From NCBI GenBank assembly GCA_963514095.1, contig OY741280.1:15491244-15555243 (forward strand): 64,000 nucleotides of DNA, given 5' to 3'. The position numbers and the translations under genes were made by a program. Positions 61,513 to 64,000 of this stretch are shown here, piece by piece. The stretch comes from Eutrigla gurnardus (Eukaryota; Chordata; Actinopteri; Perciformes; Triglidae). How positions within the stretch are numbered: the first letter of the stretch is position 1; each line of letters begins with the position of its first letter. The notes under the pieces are model-generated. The model worked only from the letters and a program-made list of their open reading frames with translations, was not told the origin of the DNA and did not search any database.

Positions 61513-63377
61513 CTGTTTTAAGCATTATTGTACATTTAATAGTGGTGACATACACCCTAATTGTTGGTGAGGGCTCGTTGTCTTCACGTGGGACATGGTT
61601 CTCTTTAGACCGCATCTCTTAGCTGTCTGCAAATGCGGTGACATTTTGTACTCCGGCTAATAGTACAAGCTCCCCATACACAACCAATTATTTCCAGCTC
61701 CCAAGGTCATTTCATTCTTCAAATCCACGAATAAAGACATTTTTTGGCAAGCCCCGCGCCACGCTCGGATGGGAATAAATCATTCTAATAGTGCTCACTG
61801 ACAGTCGGGATCTTTTAGTGGCTTTCATGCAGCTTTGAGCCAAAACGTCCAGGCTAATTACACTTGATCCAGGGATCCCCCTCGTCACACTCCTGCTCTT
61901 TAAAACACGGAGCGAATGAGGCTCGATGAAAGATCATCACCAAGGTGATCGACATGCTCAGGTGTGTTTGTTCCTCGTGCAGAGGTGCTGCAGGCCGTTA
62001 ACATAAAAAAACGTGCACAGACGACGCACACATGTTCACACGCATGCTTGTATACGCTCTCTGTCTTCATTACACAGAGGCACGTGATTTATTATTCATG
62101 ATTATGTCAACAAATATACTTTTCATACGTTTCAAATATCACTTCAGCCGCAAACTCGCGTTACTGGGTGAATTTCTCTCCACACAAAAGGAAAATAAAG
62201 ATGATTATTCTTGGCAGAGGAACAAAACTCCACCAAACACATTCCAATGCAAACTGTGGCCGCTCGCTTACGTCTGGTCCAGTCCCCGGTGCAGCGTAAC
62301 CGTTGGCGACAGCCGACACTCACAAACTCCGAAAAAAAATCGACGGATGAATTGAACCGGTGTTCATTTCCATCCATTTTTACTTTTGCTGACTCCCGGC
62401 CCCCGGCAGTGCTGAGTACTTTCAATGTGATCAGTGTATTCTCTGTTATGTCAATACAGTTTTTATAAAGGGTTTAAAGAATAAATCACATTCCGGCATG
62501 TCTGTGGTGGATTCTCTGCATCCCGAAACAACAAAAAAAGTGTTTTAATGACGCCTCATCCATAAAATATTTTTTCTTTGGGCTATTGTTCAACAAAAAG
62601 CATTCTGACTTGTTTTCAAACGTGGACTCCACCGACATTCCCCGCTCCGTCTCCTGCTGACACCCCCGCCTCTTTGTTGTTTAGGATAAAAGTCTCTCTG
62701 TTCTGACCCATGACTGTATTTAGATAAGATGGTTTCCAGTGTGTTGTGGTCTTTTATGTTTGGTATACTACACAGTGAGGGTTTTGTTTGAGCATCTGTA
62801 ATGTGGTCTGCACTCACACGAGAGACGTGTCCGGTTTAGAGGGCCGGATGCTGGATGTTTGCGACCGTGTGAACCGAGCTCGCTGCTGCCGTACAGCCGG
62901 CAAAAAATATCAGCATTTTTGCGTTTGGCTCGGTGCAAAAAAATGTGTTCCTGCATGTTCTAAATGCATGTGTCTCTGCAGTTCTAGGAAAGTGTGCCTC
63001 CACTTTTCTTCCTCTCTTTTTCTTTCCCCAAAATGTCCATCGTGTTTGTATATTTGCATTGGGAGCAAAAAAAAAACCCTGGGAAGGGCCGGCGTCTGGA
63101 CAAAACCGGGCAGACAGACGGATGAACACGCCAAAATGTGACCGAGAGAGAGGAAGGAGGCGATGTCGAAAACAAGGGAGGACAAGAGGAGGCCGAGAGG
63201 AGTTGGACAGTGGAGAAAGTGGAGAGAGACGGGCCCCTGACCTGACCACACTGACACACTCGGGTCCCTCTCTCCTTGCCAGCTGTGCATTGTGGTCGAT
63301 TCCTGGAGGACACACTCGCACACACATATACTTATCTACGCATGCTGGCGATGAGGACATACTTGGCCTGAGCGCGC

Positions 63378-63378
<1 letters not shown>

Positions 63379-63404
<26 letters not shown>
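63379..63404 (+). repeat. (GT)13 microsatellite
   Basis: A perfect GT tract preceded by CGCGC. Confidence 0.94.
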
Positions 63405-63408
<4 letters not shown>

Positions 63409-63536
63409 TGACAGCCTATCCATGCATGCTAAAGAGAGCGCGGACGCTACCAAAAAAAAAAAAAAAAATCCTCCCGTCTGTGTTTGCGTTCCCCTCCAGC
63501 CTTTGTGCCTTTTTGTGCTCTCGTCCCCCCGAAAAA

Positions 63537-63577
63537 CCTGTGTGCACATCTGTGTGTGCACATCTGTGTGTGCACAC
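63537..63577 (+). repeat. 14-bp tandem repeat, about three copies
   Basis: The unit TGTGTGCACATC plus TG is repeated almost exactly. GTGCAC palindromes recur in each copy. Confidence 0.88.
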
Positions 63578-63810
63578 GCGTATATTTACACGTCTGCTGG
63601 AGTGTGCTGGCGCTCATTTCCATCTGTTTTTCTTGCTCGGCAGCCGGAGCGCGGCAGGATATTGGTGTGTAGAGTGTCCCCATGTAGCACTCCATCATCT
63701 CAGCCTCTTCGCCGCGTCGCCACATGTGTGCGTCACGTCTGCGAACCATTAGCAACGTTGGGCACAAACGGAGTAATTAGGAATAATTGCTCAAAGGTGC
63801 AACAGTTAGA

Positions 63811-63829
63811 CCCCCCCCCCCCCCCCCCC
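63811..63829 (+). repeat. C19 homopolymer
   Basis: Nineteen consecutive C; length uncertain. Confidence 0.9.
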
Positions 63830-64000
63830 TGAAAAAAAAGGGTCCCTTCCCACAATCCTTTGCCACATTCGCAGGCCGCCGTTTCCCACTGCTGGAGCCC
63901 GACTGTTACCCAACGTGCACGTCTCCGCAAATAGAAACGGTGCTGCTTACAGGCGATGTGGGCACCCTGTGTTTTCAGAGCGGGCCCCAGCGAGTGCTGA

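Noticed and set aside
62933..63832. 299-codon open frame on the + strand, the longest in the window
   Set aside because: It crosses a GT array, a tandem repeat and homopolymer runs, has no recognisable domain, and overlaps a 241-codon frame on the other strand.

Overview
The window is vertebrate, and almost certainly teleost fish, nuclear DNA. Long open frames are absent except through simple repeats, coding sequence is split into short exons with GT-AG borders, and (GT)n/(CA)n arrays are very frequent. Several dispersed sequences typical of fish genomes occur, including a 'GTCCTTGAGCAGGACGCTGAA'-type repeat, a 'GCTAAGCTAAGCTAAC' foldback element and ends of the 'AGGGCTGCAA..' and '..GCCCAGCCCTA' types.

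One protein-coding gene is recognised with confidence: the last four exons of an ephrin-A3 gene (efna3, a or b copy not decided) on the + strand. Exon 2 (34830-35131) encodes most of the Eph-receptor-binding domain. Exon 3 (35315-35380) completes that domain. Exon 4 (36776-36853) encodes the variable stalk. Exon 5 (42037-42155) encodes the juxtamembrane linker and the C-terminal GPI-anchor signal. Joined, they code for about 188 residues with consistent phases. Exon 1 (signal peptide and domain start) was not found, so the first 34.8 kb is read as part of a very long intron 1. A 3' UTR follows the stop, with a candidate poly(A) signal at 43517-43522.

Layout: 1-34829 is intron 1, with microsatellites, decayed mobile elements and several low-repeat, CpG-containing, homeobox/octamer-motif-rich blocks that resemble conserved noncoding elements. 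34830-42155 holds the coding exons and introns 2-4. 42156 to about 43545 is the 3' UTR. From there to 64000 is apparently intergenic, with more enhancer-like blocks, foldback repeats and one unproven minus-strand exon candidate at 61308-61512.

The most interesting signals are an apparent excess of perfect POU octamers (14 found by eye against roughly 3 expected), an octamer fused to a TATA-like box inside intron 4, the symmetric phase of exons 3 and 4 (each skippable in frame), and the set of CNE-like islands. Conservation cannot be proved from one sequence, so all regulatory calls are low confidence.
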